Below, one piece after another: positions 19,092-27,324 of a DNA stretch of 43,635 nt. Each line of letters begins with the position of its first letter. The stretch's first letter is position 1. Origin of the DNA: Gammaproteobacteria bacterium (GTDB taxonomy: Bacteria > Pseudomonadota > Gammaproteobacteria > Ga0077536); the NCBI GenBank assembly GCA_030429865.1, contig JAUIFX010000011.1, positions 1 through 43,635 of the forward strand, written 5' to 3'. The notes beneath the pieces are model-generated. The model was not told where the DNA came from, did not search any database, and worked only from the letters and a program-made list of their open reading frames with translations. Position numbers and translations under genes: made by a program.

Positions 19092-19562
19092 ATGACCACG
19101 CTCAAGCACATTCTCGTCGCCAGCGACGGCTCCGAAGGTGCGTTACAGGCAGCCCGTTTCGCCGGCGGTCTCGCGCGCGACACCGGCGCCCGGGTCACCG
19201 TGCTCATCGTGCACAGCGAGGAACTGATGATGCCCTATGCCTGGGGTGCCGGCGAATGGCCGGCACTGCCCGCCAACGCGGTGCTCTCGCTCGACGAGAT
19301 CCGCGCGAACGCGGAAGAAGCCGCCGCCGCGAACGAACTCAAGCAGAGTCTCGAAGCCCTCGGCACGCTGGCGAACCCGGCAACCGCGGTCCAGCTGTGG
19401 GGACACGCGGCCGAGGAAATCTGTCGCTACGCGGTCGACCACGAGGTCGATCTCATCGTCATCGGCACGCGCGGCCGGTCGTCGTTCACGCGCCTGCTGC
19501 TCGGCAGCGTCAGCACGCAGGTGGCGAGCCACGCGACCTGCCCGGTCACCTTGGTACGCTGA
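19092..19562 (+). CDS. Universal stress protein, UspA family (ATP-binding type)
   Basis: 156 aa. It starts with KHILVASDGSEGALQAARFA, the usual UspA first strand and helix, and ends with VTLVR. The nucleotide motif G-x2-G-x9-G(S/T) is complete in GTRGRSSFTRLLLGSVS, so it belongs to the ATP-binding subgroup. The ATG at 19092 is preceded by GGGGGAGGA with seven bases of spacing; upstream Met codons lack a ribosome site. It stands alone between ygiQ and darP. Confidence 0.92.
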   Translation: MTTLKHILVASDGSEGALQAARFAGGLARDTGARVTVLIVHSEELMMPYAWGAGEWPALPANAVLSLDEIRANAEEAAAANELKQSLEALGTLANPATAVQLWGHAAEEICRYAVDHEVDLIVIGTRGRSSFTRLLLGSVSTQVASHATCPVTLVR

Positions 19563-19581
19563 GCGCCGCGGCCCGCCGCCC

Positions 19582-20103
19582 TCAGCCGCTCTCGACGAAG
19601 CCGGCGAGATAACGGAACAACTTCCGTGATGACGGCGGCGCCCGGTCGCCGCCCGCCTCGCGGGCTGCGGCGCGGGCGAGACGCAGCGCCTCGGCACGGT
19701 CGAAGGCGGGGAAGCGCGCGGCAAGTTCGGCGAGCACGCCGTCGTCGCCGGCAACCAGGGCGTCGCGCCAGCGTTCGACCTCGTGAAAGGCGCGCACGGC
19801 CTCGCGGCGCGGCCGTTCCTGCGCGTCGGCCGCGGCGGCAACGGCGCGCCAGTCCTCGCGCGCCAGCAGCCCGCCCGCGTAGCGCACCTGGCGGACGAAC
19901 GCCTGGCGCTTGAGGCGGCCCGCGGCGGCGATCGCCTCACGCGTGTCCGGCCCCAGTGGCAGGCTCGCCAGCTGCTGCGCGGACAGCGCGGCGAGGCGTC
20001 TCACCAGCGCCTGGATTGCAGCGAACTCGCGCTTGACTGCGGACTTGCTCGGCCGCTCCGCCGCAAGTTCTTCGATTTCGTTTTCGGCACCGGGCTCGTT
20101 CAT
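19582..20103 (-). CDS. darP: DarP (YjgA) ribosome-associated assembly factor
   Basis: 173 aa DUF615/YjgA protein. Characteristic are the RPSKSAVKRE segment (about 17-26), LPLGPDTREAI, the RLKRQAFVRQVRYAGGLLARED block, and the C-terminal SSRKLFRYLAG. In E. coli the protein assists late maturation of the 50S subunit. The start at 20103 is chosen because homologues begin with a short acidic segment before RPSKS; the frame continues far upstream without a second credible start. Convergent with the UspA gene, 19 bases apart. Confidence 0.9.
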   Translation of the reverse strand: MNEPGAENEIEELAAERPSKSAVKREFAAIQALVRRLAALSAQQLASLPLGPDTREAIAAAGRLKRQAFVRQVRYAGGLLAREDWRAVAAAADAQERPRREAVRAFHEVERWRDALVAGDDGVLAELAARFPAFDRAEALRLARAAAREAGGDRAPPSSRKLFRYLAGFVESG

Positions 20104-20244
20104 GCGCCCAGTGTAACGCCGTGGACCACGCAACGCTGCGTGCCGCGCCCGGCCGCAGGCGCGGGTCAGCGCCATCTGCGCATCCCGTATAGACTGCGCG
20201 GGCCGGGCGATGCTCCGCGCGTCAACCGTCGGGCGACGAACCGC

Positions 20245-20580
20245 ATGAACGAAAGCATGGACACGACCAACCTGAACCGACTCGCCGGCGCCCTGGAGCG
20301 CGCCGTCGTCGCGCTCGCGATCCTGGCGCTCGCTTTCCGCGTGCTGGTCTACGGGCATATTCCGCGCCCGCCCGGCGCCGCCTGGGGCAGCGCAGACGTC
20401 ATCGACTTCGCGCTCGCGCTGCTGCTGTTCCTCCTCGCGCTGGCCTGCACCGGCCTTGCCGTCGCATTGTCGGCGCGCGCGTCGGAACAGGCACGCGGGC
20501 GCGCTTACCGTCCGGCGGTGATCGGTATGACCACGTTCGTTGCCTACTACCTCGTCCACCCCTACCTGCCGGTACTGTGA
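20245..20580 (+). CDS. Small membrane protein, unknown function
   Basis: 111 aa. About three hydrophobic segments: residues about 18-37, 53-78 and 91-111. I do not recognise the family. ATG at 20245 is used; another in-frame ATG at 20257 is equally possible and neither has a clear ribosome site. It is followed after 21 bases by the epoxide hydrolase gene in the same direction, so the two may be cotranscribed. A TATAGACT at about 20191 could be its -10 element. Confidence 0.7.
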   Translation: MNESMDTTNLNRLAGALERAVVALAILALAFRVLVYGHIPRPPGAAWGSADVIDFALALLLFLLALACTGLAVALSARASEQARGRAYRPAVIGMTTFVAYYLVHPYLPVL

Positions 20581-20601
20581 GACCGGCGCGGGAGCGCAAG
20601 C

Positions 20602-21561
20602 ATGACCGAACCCGAATTCCGGATGATCGACACCAACGGCGTGACGCTGCACACCGCACTCGCCGGCGACGGCCCCCTGGTGATCCTGTTGCACGGCTGG
20701 CCGCAGTGCTGGTACCTGTGGCGGCACCAGGTCGCGCCGCTGGCCGCCGCCGGATACCGTGTTGCCGTCCCCGACCAACGCGGCTACGGCGCGAGCAGCA
20801 AACCGGAGGACGTACGCGCCTACAACATCCGCGAACTCGCGGCCGACGTCGTGGGCCTGGCGCACGCGCTCGGCCACGACGACTTCATCCTCTTCGGCCA
20901 TGACTGGGGCTGCCTCGTGGCCTGGAACACCGCGCTGCTGCACGCCGAGGCGTGCCGCGCGGTGATGGGCCTGTCGGTGCCGTTCTGGCGCGCGACGGCG
21001 GCCACGGTCGACCCGCCGGGCATGGACGATCGCTTCTGGTACATCCGCTACTTCCAGCCCGAGGGCGTGGTCGAGGCGGAACTCGAAGCGGATCTCGAGC
21101 ACAGCCTGCTGCAGCTCTACTACAGCCTCTCTGCCGACTCGCCCTACGGCGCGTGGATGAAACAGCTCGAGTACCCGGCCGACAGCCGCCTGCTCGACAC
21201 CCTGCCGCACACCGACACGCTGCCGCGCTGGCTGAGCCGCGCGGACTTCGAGGTCTACCTCGAGCAGTACCGCCGTTCGGGGTTCCGCGGACCCTGCAAC
21301 TGGTACCGCAACATGCTCTACAACAACACCATCACCCCGGAATTGGAGAACGCGCGCTTCACCCAGCCAGCCGCCTTCGTCGCCGGCGCCGAAGACGACG
21401 TGCTGCTCTACGACCCGGCCTGGCGCGAGAGCTTTCCCGCGGCCTTCGACGATCTGCGCTTCATCGAGATCATCGATGGCGCGGGTCATTGGCTGCAGGT
21501 CGAGAAGCCGGCCGAGACGACCGCGCAGATGCTGCGCTTTCTCGCACAGCTCGCCGCGTGA
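20602..21561 (+). CDS. Epoxide hydrolase, alpha/beta-hydrolase (sEH/EPHX2 type)
   Basis: 319 aa. It has the oxyanion HGWP (31-34), nucleophile Asp101 in GHDWG, a charge-relay acid in AGAEDD (262-267) and catalytic His296 in GAGHW. The cap domain matches soluble epoxide hydrolases closely, with WYIRYFQPEGVVEAEL (ring-opening Tyr about 147) and GFRGPCNWYRNM (second Tyr235). This makes true epoxide hydrolysis much more likely than a generic hydrolase or dehalogenase. It is cytoplasmic, with no signal peptide. Converges on hspQ. Confidence 0.92.
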   Translation: MTEPEFRMIDTNGVTLHTALAGDGPLVILLHGWPQCWYLWRHQVAPLAAAGYRVAVPDQRGYGASSKPEDVRAYNIRELAADVVGLAHALGHDDFILFGHDWGCLVAWNTALLHAEACRAVMGLSVPFWRATAATVDPPGMDDRFWYIRYFQPEGVVEAELEADLEHSLLQLYYSLSADSPYGAWMKQLEYPADSRLLDTLPHTDTLPRWLSRADFEVYLEQYRRSGFRGPCNWYRNMLYNNTITPELENARFTQPAAFVAGAEDDVLLYDPAWRESFPAAFDDLRFIEIIDGAGHWLQVEKPAETTAQMLRFLAQLAA

Positions 21562-21583
21562 CGGCCGGCGAGCCGGCGCCGCG

Positions 21584-21919
21584 TCAATGCGCGATGTCGG
21601 CCTTCAGCTTGTAACAGCAGCCGTCCATGCCGCTGAAGTAGCGCGGCACATCGGGATGGTTGACGGGGACCCCGCTGTCATCCTCGAGCAGGTTCTGCTC
21701 GGACACGTAGGCAACGTAGCTCGTTTCTGCATTCTCGGCGAGCAGGTGGTAGAAGGGCTGGTCCTTGCGCGGCCGGACATCGGCCGGGATCGACTCCCAC
21801 CACTCCTCGCTGTTGCTGAACGTCGGGTCGACGTCGTAGATCACCCCCCGGAACGGGTACAGGCGGTGCTTGACCACCTGGCCGATGAGAAACTTCGCGT
21901 TGCGGACTATCCGGGTCAT
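21584..21919 (-). CDS. hspQ: HspQ heat-shock protein
   Basis: 111 aa, usual size. The N-terminal AKFLIGQVVKHRLYPFRGVIYDVDP and the middle KDQPFYHLLAE with YVAYVSEQNLL are the HspQ/YccV (hemimethylated-DNA-binding-like) pattern. In E. coli HspQ is a heat-induced protein that acts as a specificity-enhancing factor for the Lon protease and affects DnaA levels. TAGAAT on the minus strand about 35 bases upstream is a possible -10. Divergent from rnm. Confidence 0.93.
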   Translation of the reverse strand: MTRIVRNAKFLIGQVVKHRLYPFRGVIYDVDPTFSNSEEWWESIPADVRPRKDQPFYHLLAENAETSYVAYVSEQNLLEDDSGVPVNHPDVPRYFSGMDGCCYKLKADIAH

Positions 21920-21961
21920 GCTGCTGAGGTTCGAGCGGCGGGGGCGGAATTCTACCCGAGG

Positions 21962-21982
21962 AGGCGCCGCCGTGCGGCGCCT
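21962..21982. promoter_or_regulatory. Inverted repeat between hspQ and rnm
   Basis: AGGCGCCGC-CGT-GCGGCGCCT, a perfect 9-bp dyad, lies midway between the two divergent starts. It overlaps the likely hspQ promoter region, so an operator is possible; it may equally be a hairpin. Confidence 0.3.
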
Positions 21983-22024
21983 ACCCCGGTTTAGCGGCGC
22001 GCGTCAGCGGTTCTATACTGCCGC

Positions 22025-22864
22025 ATGCGCTTCACCCCCGGCAGTGTCGACCTGCACGCTCACAGCACCGCCTCGGACGGCAGCCTGGCGCCCGAGGCGC
22101 TGCTCGCCGCGGCCGCGAGCGCAGGCGTGCGCCTGCTGAGCATCACCGATCACGACACCCTGGCGGCCTACCACGGCGGCCTGGCGCCGCCGCCCGGACT
22201 CGCGCTCGTGCCCGGCATCGAGTTCTCGACGTTCTGGCGCCGCATCGGCATCCACGTGCTCGGCCTCGGCATCGACATCGACAGCGACGCCATGCACGAC
22301 GCCTGTGCCCGGCAGCAGGCCGCCCGCGAGCAGCGCGCCCGGGCCATCGCCGCGCGCCTCGAGCGCCGGGGCCTCGCAGACGCTTATGCCGGCGCCGCGC
22401 GTCTCGCCGCCGGTAGCGTCATCGGGCGTCCGCACTTCGCCCGCCTGCTCGTCGAGCGCGGCGTGGCCCGCACGCTCAAGCAGGCCTATGCACACCACCT
22501 GCGCGGCGCGCGCGAGGCGCACGGGGTCGGCATCTGGGCCGAACTCGGTGAGATCATCGACTGGATCCGCGACGCCGGCGGTGTCGCCGTGCTCGCGCAC
22601 CCGGCGCATTACCGCCTCACCGGCGTGCGGCTCGGCGAACTGGTCGGCGAATTCGCCGCGCGTGGCGGCGGCGCCATCGAGATTGTCTCCGGCTACCAGC
22701 CTCCGGCGGTCACGACGCGCCTCGCCGCGTTGGCCCGCACGCATGGCCTGGCCGGTTCGCTGGGCTCGGATTTCCACCACCCGGGCCGACCGCACACGCC
22801 GCTCGGCCGCCTTCCCGCGCTGCCGGCGGACGTGCCGCCGGTCTGGTCGCGCTGGATCGACTGA
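22025..22864 (+). CDS. rnm: PHP-domain 5'-3' exonuclease RNase AM
   Basis: 279 aa PHP phosphoesterase (YciV/TrpH). Metal-binding motifs in order: DLHAHSTASDG (9-19), SITDHDT (about 40-46), GIEFST (about 61-66), AHPAHY (about 195-200) and GSDFHHPG (about 255-262). Members hydrolyse 3',5'-nucleoside bisphosphates and trim RNA 5' ends (5S/16S/23S rRNA maturation in E. coli). TATACT ends only six bases before the ATG, so the message may be nearly leaderless if that is the -10. Its stop is ten bases from the convergent crotonase gene. Confidence 0.92.
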   Translation: MRFTPGSVDLHAHSTASDGSLAPEALLAAAASAGVRLLSITDHDTLAAYHGGLAPPPGLALVPGIEFSTFWRRIGIHVLGLGIDIDSDAMHDACARQQAAREQRARAIAARLERRGLADAYAGAARLAAGSVIGRPHFARLLVERGVARTLKQAYAHHLRGAREAHGVGIWAELGEIIDWIRDAGGVAVLAHPAHYRLTGVRLGELVGEFAARGGGAIEIVSGYQPPAVTTRLAALARTHGLAGSLGSDFHHPGRPHTPLGRLPALPADVPPVWSRWID

Positions 22865-22873
22865 AAGAAGCCC

Positions 22874-23626
22874 TCAACGGCCCGTGACGCGCGCCGTCGC
22901 GGCGCGGAAACGCGCGCGCTGCCCGGGGGTGCCGCGCAGCTCGGCGTTGGCGGCGCGCTCGGCGGCGCGTGCATCGCCGGCGCTGGTCGCCAGGCCGATG
23001 ATGCGCTTCGATTCGCGCACCGCCCGGGCATCGTTCGCCGCGATCGCCCGGCCGAGGTCGAGCGCGGCGGACCGCAGCGCGGGCGCCTCGTGGACCGCGT
23101 TGACGAAACCGCAGGCCAGCGCCTCGGCCGCATCGAAGCGCCGTGCGGTCAGAATCAACTCCTTGGCCTTGGCCGGGCCGACCAGGCGCGGCAGCGTCGC
23201 TGCGCCGACCACCAGGCCGTACTCGGCGCCCGGCAGGCGGAAGGTCGCGCCACTCGCCGCGAGGCGGATGTCGCACGCCATGGCGAGCAGCGCGCCGCCA
23301 CCGAAACAGTAGCCGTTGATCGCGGCGATCAGCGGCAGTGGCGAGCGCTCGAGCCGATCGGCCGCACGCTGCGCCGAACTCGGGCCGCCAGGTGCGGCAC
23401 CCGGCTCGGCCGCACTCGCCTCGAGCATGTCCTGGCCGGCGCAGAAGGCCTTCTCGCCGCTGCCGGTCAGGACCAGCGCGGCGAGGTCCGTATCCGCCTC
23501 CGCGGCATCCATGGCTTCGGCGAGCGCGTCGGCGAGCGCGCCATCGATCGCGTGGTGGCGCTCGGGGCGGTGCAGTTCGAGCACCTGTACCGCGCCCTCG
23601 CGGTGTATCCGCAGGACCTCGTTCAC
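22874..23626 (-). CDS. Enoyl-CoA hydratase/isomerase-family protein (crotonase)
   Basis: 250 aa. The CoA/oxyanion motifs KAFCAGQDM (about 66-74) and NGYCFGGGALLAMACDI (about 112-128) identify the crotonase fold. In classical hydratases the second motif reads GGGCELAM; here the catalytic Glu is Leu, while the second Glu is kept in LPGAEYGL. A standard syn-hydratase reaction is therefore doubtful; isomerase or hydrolase chemistry is possible. The start is GTG at 23626, with GAGG five bases before it and seven bases after the VOC stop. No ATG fits. Confidence 0.87.
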   Translation of the reverse strand: MNEVLRIHREGAVQVLELHRPERHHAIDGALADALAEAMDAAEADTDLAALVLTGSGEKAFCAGQDMLEASAAEPGAAPGGPSSAQRAADRLERSPLPLIAAINGYCFGGGALLAMACDIRLAASGATFRLPGAEYGLVVGAATLPRLVGPAKAKELILTARRFDAAEALACGFVNAVHEAPALRSAALDLGRAIAANDARAVRESKRIIGLATSAGDARAAERAANAELRGTPGQRARFRAATARVTGR

Positions 23627-23633
23627 CGCTGCC

Positions 23634-24158
23634 TCACAGCGGACCGGGGCGCACCGGGTCCTTGCCATCCCAGCCTTTCGCCGCGTTCTCGACCAGCATG
23701 AAGAGGTCTTTGAAGACGTCGTGGTTGTCCCACAACTCGACGAAATGGCCGACGCTGTCGACGGTGTCGAAATAGACCAGCGGCGCACCGCCGACGGTGC
23801 ATTCGAAAGCGGCTTCGTGCCCGAGCGACGCGTAGCGCGCGCAGGTCTCGGCGTAGTTCTCCGGCATCAGGCCGACGTGGTGGACCCCGACGCGACCGGC
23901 ATCGAGAAATTCCTTGTAGACCGAAGGCGCGTCGTTCTCGCAGTAGATCAACTCGATCTGGACATCACCCGAATTGCCGAGCGCGAGCGACACGTCGGCG
24001 TTCGACGGACCGCCCCGGTAACGCTGGTTTTCGAGCGGGCAATGCTCGAAGAGAAAGAACGGCCCCACCTTGAGGACGTCCACCCAGTACTTCAATGCGG
24101 CGTCGAGATCGCGCACCACGTAGGCGACCTGGCGCACGGTATAAAGCGGTTGCGTCAT
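23634..24158 (-). CDS. VOC-family (glyoxalase-fold) protein
   Basis: 174 aa. Two beta-alpha-beta-beta-beta halves are visible, starting QVAYVVRDLDAALKYW and VGVHHVGLMPENYAETCARY. Putative metal residues are the second-half HH (in VHHVG) and Glu in HFVELWD, with Glu in QIELIYCE in the first half. The layout resembles methylmalonyl-CoA epimerase-like VOC proteins; together with the next crotonase gene this suggests acyl-CoA chemistry, but the reaction is unknown. GGGGAGACAG is its ribosome site and lies inside an inverted repeat. Confidence 0.85.
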   Translation of the reverse strand: MTQPLYTVRQVAYVVRDLDAALKYWVDVLKVGPFFLFEHCPLENQRYRGGPSNADVSLALGNSGDVQIELIYCENDAPSVYKEFLDAGRVGVHHVGLMPENYAETCARYASLGHEAAFECTVGGAPLVYFDTVDSVGHFVELWDNHDVFKDLFMLVENAAKGWDGKDPVRPGPL

Positions 24159-24162
24159 GAAT

Positions 24163-24201
24163 CTGTCTCCCCTTGTTGATCGAACCGATCCGGTGAGACA
24201 G
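24163..24201 (-). promoter_or_regulatory. Nested dyad covering the VOC ribosome-binding site
   Basis: On the minus strand CTGTCTC, then GATCG-GTT-CGATC, then GAGACAG, form an outer 7-bp and inner 5-bp inverted repeat. The last arm is part of GGGGAGACAG, the ribosome site of the VOC gene five to ten bases from its ATG. It could be an mRNA hairpin hiding the ribosome site or a repressor operator. Confidence 0.45.
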
Positions 24202-24213
24202 TAACCCGAACGC

Positions 24214-24241
24214 GCACGGGCGGGAAGCAGGCCGCCCGTGC
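24214..24241 (-). terminator. Hairpin terminator after the lipoprotein gene
   Basis: GCACGGGCGG and CCGCCCGTGC form a perfect 10-bp stem with an 8-base loop, 28 bases downstream of the lipoprotein stop on the minus strand. No T-tract follows. Confidence 0.55.
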
Positions 24242-24269
24242 CGCGCGCACCGCCGCGAGGCGGCGCCGG

Positions 24270-24533
24270 TCAGGTGCAGGGCACGACCTTGCGCAGGGTG
24301 TCTCGCGCCCACAGCGCGGTGCCGTCGGGTGTCTCGCCGTCCCGGTGCCAGCGCTCCGTGACCTCGAGACAGAACGAACCGGCGGCGTCGATGCGCGGCG
24401 CTTCGTCGACCGGACGATCGCCGCCGATGCGAATGTCGGGATTGGTCGTGGTGTAGGTCGGCACGATAGTCGGCGTCGCGCAGCCGGCAAGCAGTGCGAC
24501 GCACAGGAAACACGGCGTCACTCGGGGGCTCAT
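24270..24533 (-). CDS. Small lipoprotein, unknown function
   Basis: 87 aa. A short signal sequence ends in the lipobox LLAGC (Cys about residue 18), so it should be lipidated and membrane-anchored. The mature part is about 70 residues with two further cysteines (FCLEV and the C-terminal VPCT), possibly a disulfide. I do not recognise the family. GGAG five bases before the ATG supports the start at 24533. Divergent from the thioesterase gene. Confidence 0.75.
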   Translation of the reverse strand: MSPRVTPCFLCVALLAGCATPTIVPTYTTTNPDIRIGGDRPVDEAPRIDAAGSFCLEVTERWHRDGETPDGTALWARDTLRKVVPCT

Positions 24534-24563
24534 GGAATCTCCGCGCCAGGGGCGCATACGGGT

Positions 24564-24579
24564 TGATGAGGACTCATCA
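24564..24579. promoter_or_regulatory. Dyad between lipoprotein and thioesterase genes
   Basis: TGATGAG-GA-CTCATCA, perfect 7-bp arms, 31 bases upstream of the lipoprotein start in a divergent region. Candidate operator; no regulator known. Confidence 0.3.
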
Positions 24580-24709
24580 CGCCCGCTCCCGGACGGGTCG
24601 CAGGCGGCGCGCGATTCTGCGGCCGCCCCCACGCGCTGTCAATCGGCACTTCTCGCCACCCCTCGGTCACGCCTGTTACCTTGGACGCTGCCCGAATGGA
24701 GACCCCGTC

Positions 24710-25105
24710 ATGCTCGAACGTGTCCGCGCCATTGCCGTCGACCAGGCTTTCGCCCGCCATCTCGGCATCGAGCTCGTCCGCGCCGAAACCGACCTCGCGA
24801 TTCTGCGCCTGCCCTACAACGACTTTCTCGGCGACGACCGCGTCAACGGCGGCGCCATCAGCGCCCTGGTCGATCTCGCCGCGACCTGCGCATTCTGGGC
24901 GCACCCGCGGGTCGGCGCGGAGGCGCGCGGTGCGACGGTCGGCTTTTCGATCAACTTCCTCGAACTCGTCGTCGGCGCCGATCTGGAAGCGCTCGCGCGC
25001 GTGCGCCGGCGCGGCGGCAGCATCTGCGTCGGCGACGTTTCGGTCACCGACGCGGGTGGACGCGAAGTCGCCATGGCGCAGGTCACCTACAAGCTCAACA
25101 CCTGA
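24710..25105 (+). CDS. PaaI-like hotdog-fold thioesterase
   Basis: 131 aa hotdog protein of the PaaI/YbgC-type group. The active-site helix reads RVNGGAISALVDLAATCA (about 44-61), followed by ATVGFSINFLE, where the conserved N-G-G and later Asp/Asn residues sit. It should hydrolyse acyl-CoA thioesters; the acyl group is unknown. It is not next to the paa operon, so paaI is not assigned. GGAG eight bases before ATG 24710 supports this start. A separate -10-like TACACT follows the gene, so the next gene may have its own promoter. Confidence 0.88.
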   Translation: MLERVRAIAVDQAFARHLGIELVRAETDLAILRLPYNDFLGDDRVNGGAISALVDLAATCAFWAHPRVGAEARGATVGFSINFLELVVGADLEALARVRRRGGSICVGDVSVTDAGGREVAMAQVTYKLNT

Positions 25106-25178
25106 CCGTGCGGGGATTCGATGCCCTGCGCTACACTGCGCCGAGCCGCCGCCCCGCAATCCCCCAGGAGAAACGCCG

Positions 25179-25985
25179 ATGCCGTTCCGCTACCTGACCG
25201 TCCTGCTCATGCTCGTCACCGGCCTGCCCGCCGTATCCGCTGCCGACAGCGCGCTCGAAGCCGCCGCCGGCGGCAGCCACCGGGACCCGGCCAACGTCGC
25301 GCGCAACGCATGGCGCCACCCGGTCGAGACGCTCGAGTTCTTCGGCTTGCGCCCCGACATGACAGTGGTCGAAGTGTGGCCGGGCAGCGGTGGCTGGTAC
25401 ACCGAGATCCTCGCGCCCTACCTGCGCGAGCAAGGCAAGCTCATCACCGCCAATTACGACGGCAGCACCGGCGTCGAGTACTTCGCCAAGGGCGCGCAGA
25501 AATTCCGCGACAAGCTCGCCGCGCAGCCGGACGTCTACGACCGCGTCGAGGTCACCGCGCTGATGCCGCCGGCGGCGCCGTCTGCCGGCCCGGCCGGCAG
25601 CGCGGACCTCGTGGTCACGTTCCGCAACCTGCACAACTGGGTCCGCGACGGCTTCGCCCCCGCGATGTTCAAAGCCATGTACGACGTGCTCAAGCCGGGC
25701 GGTACCCTCGGTATCGTCGCGCACCGCGGGACCGACGAGATGACCGGCGCGGAGGCGGCCAGGACGGGTTACCTGGCGGAAAGCGAGGCGCTGCGCCTGG
25801 CCGCGGAGGCCGGCTTCGAGTTCGTCGCCAGGAGCGAGATCAACGCCAACCCGAAAGACACCAGGGATCACCCCAAGGGCGTGTGGACATTGCCGCCCAA
25901 CTTCCGTGCCGGCGAGGTCGACCGTGAGAAATACGCCGCGATTGGCGAGAGCGATCGCATGACCTTGAAATTCCGCAAACCCTGA
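25179..25985 (+). CDS. Exported SAM-dependent methyltransferase-like protein (COG4798 type)
   Basis: 268 aa. Residues 1-22 form a clear signal peptide (hydrophobic LTVLLMLVTG core, cleavage near SAA-DS). The rest is a class I methyltransferase fold: VVEVWPGSGGWYTEIL (motif I, about 66-81) and, later, MYDVLKPGGTLGIVAHRG. The acidic residue after the second strand and the ExWPG variant of motif I are family traits. Since SAM is cytoplasmic, activity in the periplasm is puzzling; the domain may have another role. AGGAG nine bases before ATG 25179. Confidence 0.85.
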   Translation: MPFRYLTVLLMLVTGLPAVSAADSALEAAAGGSHRDPANVARNAWRHPVETLEFFGLRPDMTVVEVWPGSGGWYTEILAPYLREQGKLITANYDGSTGVEYFAKGAQKFRDKLAAQPDVYDRVEVTALMPPAAPSAGPAGSADLVVTFRNLHNWVRDGFAPAMFKAMYDVLKPGGTLGIVAHRGTDEMTGAEAARTGYLAESEALRLAAEAGFEFVARSEINANPKDTRDHPKGVWTLPPNFRAGEVDREKYAAIGESDRMTLKFRKP

Positions 25986-26020
25986 ACCGGCGCGCGCGCA
26001 GCGCAGTCGCTGCGACCGAC

Positions 26021-26044
26021 CGAGCAACCGAGCAACCGAGCAAC
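26021..26044 (+). repeat. 8-bp tandem repeat (CGAGCAAC)x3
   Basis: Three perfect copies at 26021, 26029 and 26037, then a partial CGAGGA, just before the second P450 gene. Slippage could change the distance between promoter and gene, but the repeat is outside coding sequence. Confidence 0.7.
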
Positions 26045-26070
26045 CGAGGAAAATCAGGCAGGGACAGAAC

Positions 26071-27324
26071 ATGTCCAAGACACGCATCGCGGCCCCGGGC
26101 CTGCCCCGGGGCGAGGCCCTCACCGCGCGCGACACCCGCTTCCGCGACGACCCCCATCCGGTCTATGACCAGCTGCGGGAGCAGGCGCCGCACTACGCCG
26201 ACGCGGCCTACGGCCGCACCGTGCTGACCCGCTTCGAGGACGTCCGCGCGACGGTACGGCACAAGAACTTCAGCGTCGATGCGCGCCTCAGCAAGCCCGA
26301 CTCCTACCTGCGGCGAATCGCCGGTACCGGCGTCAACGAGAGCGCCGGCGATAGTGCCTACGAGCCGCCGCTGGTGCTGCTCGACGACCCCGATCACCGG
26401 CGCATACGCCTGCTCATGAGCAAGGCGTTCAACCCGCAGTCGATCGAGGCCATGCGTCCGCGCATCGAAGCGATCACGAGCGAGCTGCTCGACGCCTGTG
26501 TCGGGCGGGAGCAGATCGACCTCATCAGCGACTTCGCCGGCCCGCTGCCGACCCAGGCGATCCTCGAGATGATGGGCATGCCGGGCAGCGCGCGCGAGGA
26601 CTTCAAACGCTGGTCCGAAGACATCCTCATGGGCTACGACCCGGAACGCGACGCCGCCACGCAGGCGCGCCTGCGCGACGCCTACGTGGCCATGGGGCAC
26701 GAGTTCCGCCGCGTCGTCGAAGCACGCCGCGCCGAACCCCGCGCGGACCTCATCTCCGCGATGGTGCGTGCGCAGGAGGAACAGGATCGCCTCAGCGACC
26801 TCGAGATCATCAGCCTGTGCACGCAGCTGATGGTCGCCGGCAACGTCACCACGACCGACCTCATCGGCAACGGCGTGTACGCGCTGCTCGAACATCCCGA
26901 GCAGCTCGCGCGGCTGCGCGCCGAACCGGAGCTCGTCGAGGCCGCCGTCGAGGAGATGCTGCGCTACGATTGCCCGATCACCGAGACCGCGCGCATCCCG
27001 CGCGGCGACGACAGCGTCAACGGCTGCCCGGTCACGACAGGAGACACCCTCACCGCCTCGCTCGCCGCGGCGAATCACGACCCGGCGGCGTTTCCCGATC
27101 CGCATCGCTTCGACATCAGCCGCGCGAACAACGCGCACCTCGCTTTCGGCAGCGGCATCCATGTCTGCCTCGGCGCGCCGCTGGCACGCCTCGAAGGTCA
27201 GATCGCCGTCCGCGAGCTGCTCGCGCGCTGCCCGCGCCTGCGGCTCGATCCGCAGCGTCCGCCGGCCCGGCGGGCGCTGCCCTTCTTCCGCGGTTTCACC
27301 ACGCTGCCGTTGCGCCTGGATTGA
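26071..27324 (+). CDS. Cytochrome P450 (short bacterial class I type)
   Basis: 417 aa soluble P450. The I-helix reads AGNVTTTD (256-263), with Asn where most have Gly/Asp-Glu, then ExxR at Glu295-Arg298, and the heme loop [15 protein letters not shown] with ligand Cys366. The size and VCLGAPLAR loop are typical of bacterial P450s served by a ferredoxin. No redox partner is adjacent. The substrate is unknown. It is unrelated in subfamily to the P450 at 10764. A purine-rich CAGGGACAG lies before the ATG. Confidence 0.93.
   Translation: MSKTRIAAPGLPRGEALTARDTRFRDDPHPVYDQLREQAPHYADAAYGRTVLTRFEDVRATVRHKNFSVDARLSKPDSYLRRIAGTGVNESAGDSAYEPPLVLLDDPDHRRIRLLMSKAFNPQSIEAMRPRIEAITSELLDACVGREQIDLISDFAGPLPTQAILEMMGMPGSAREDFKRWSEDILMGYDPERDAATQARLRDAYVAMGHEFRRVVEARRAEPRADLISAMVRAQEEQDRLSDLEIISLCTQLMVAGNVTTTDLIGNGVYALLEHPEQLARLRAEPELVEAAVEEMLRYDCPITETARIPRGDDSVNGCPVTTGDTLTASLAAANHDPAAFPDPHRFDISRANNAHLAFGSGIHVCLGAPLARLEGQIAVRELLARCPRLRLDPQRPPARRALPFFRGFTTLPLRLD

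Noticed and set aside
24710-25105. Assigning the thioesterase as paaI.
   Set aside because: It is a PaaI-like hotdog protein, but lies over 20 kb from the paa operon, so the specific name is not supported.
26021-26050. CGAGCAAC repeats as iterons of a replication origin.
   Set aside because: Only three short copies, no replication gene nearby and no AT-rich region.
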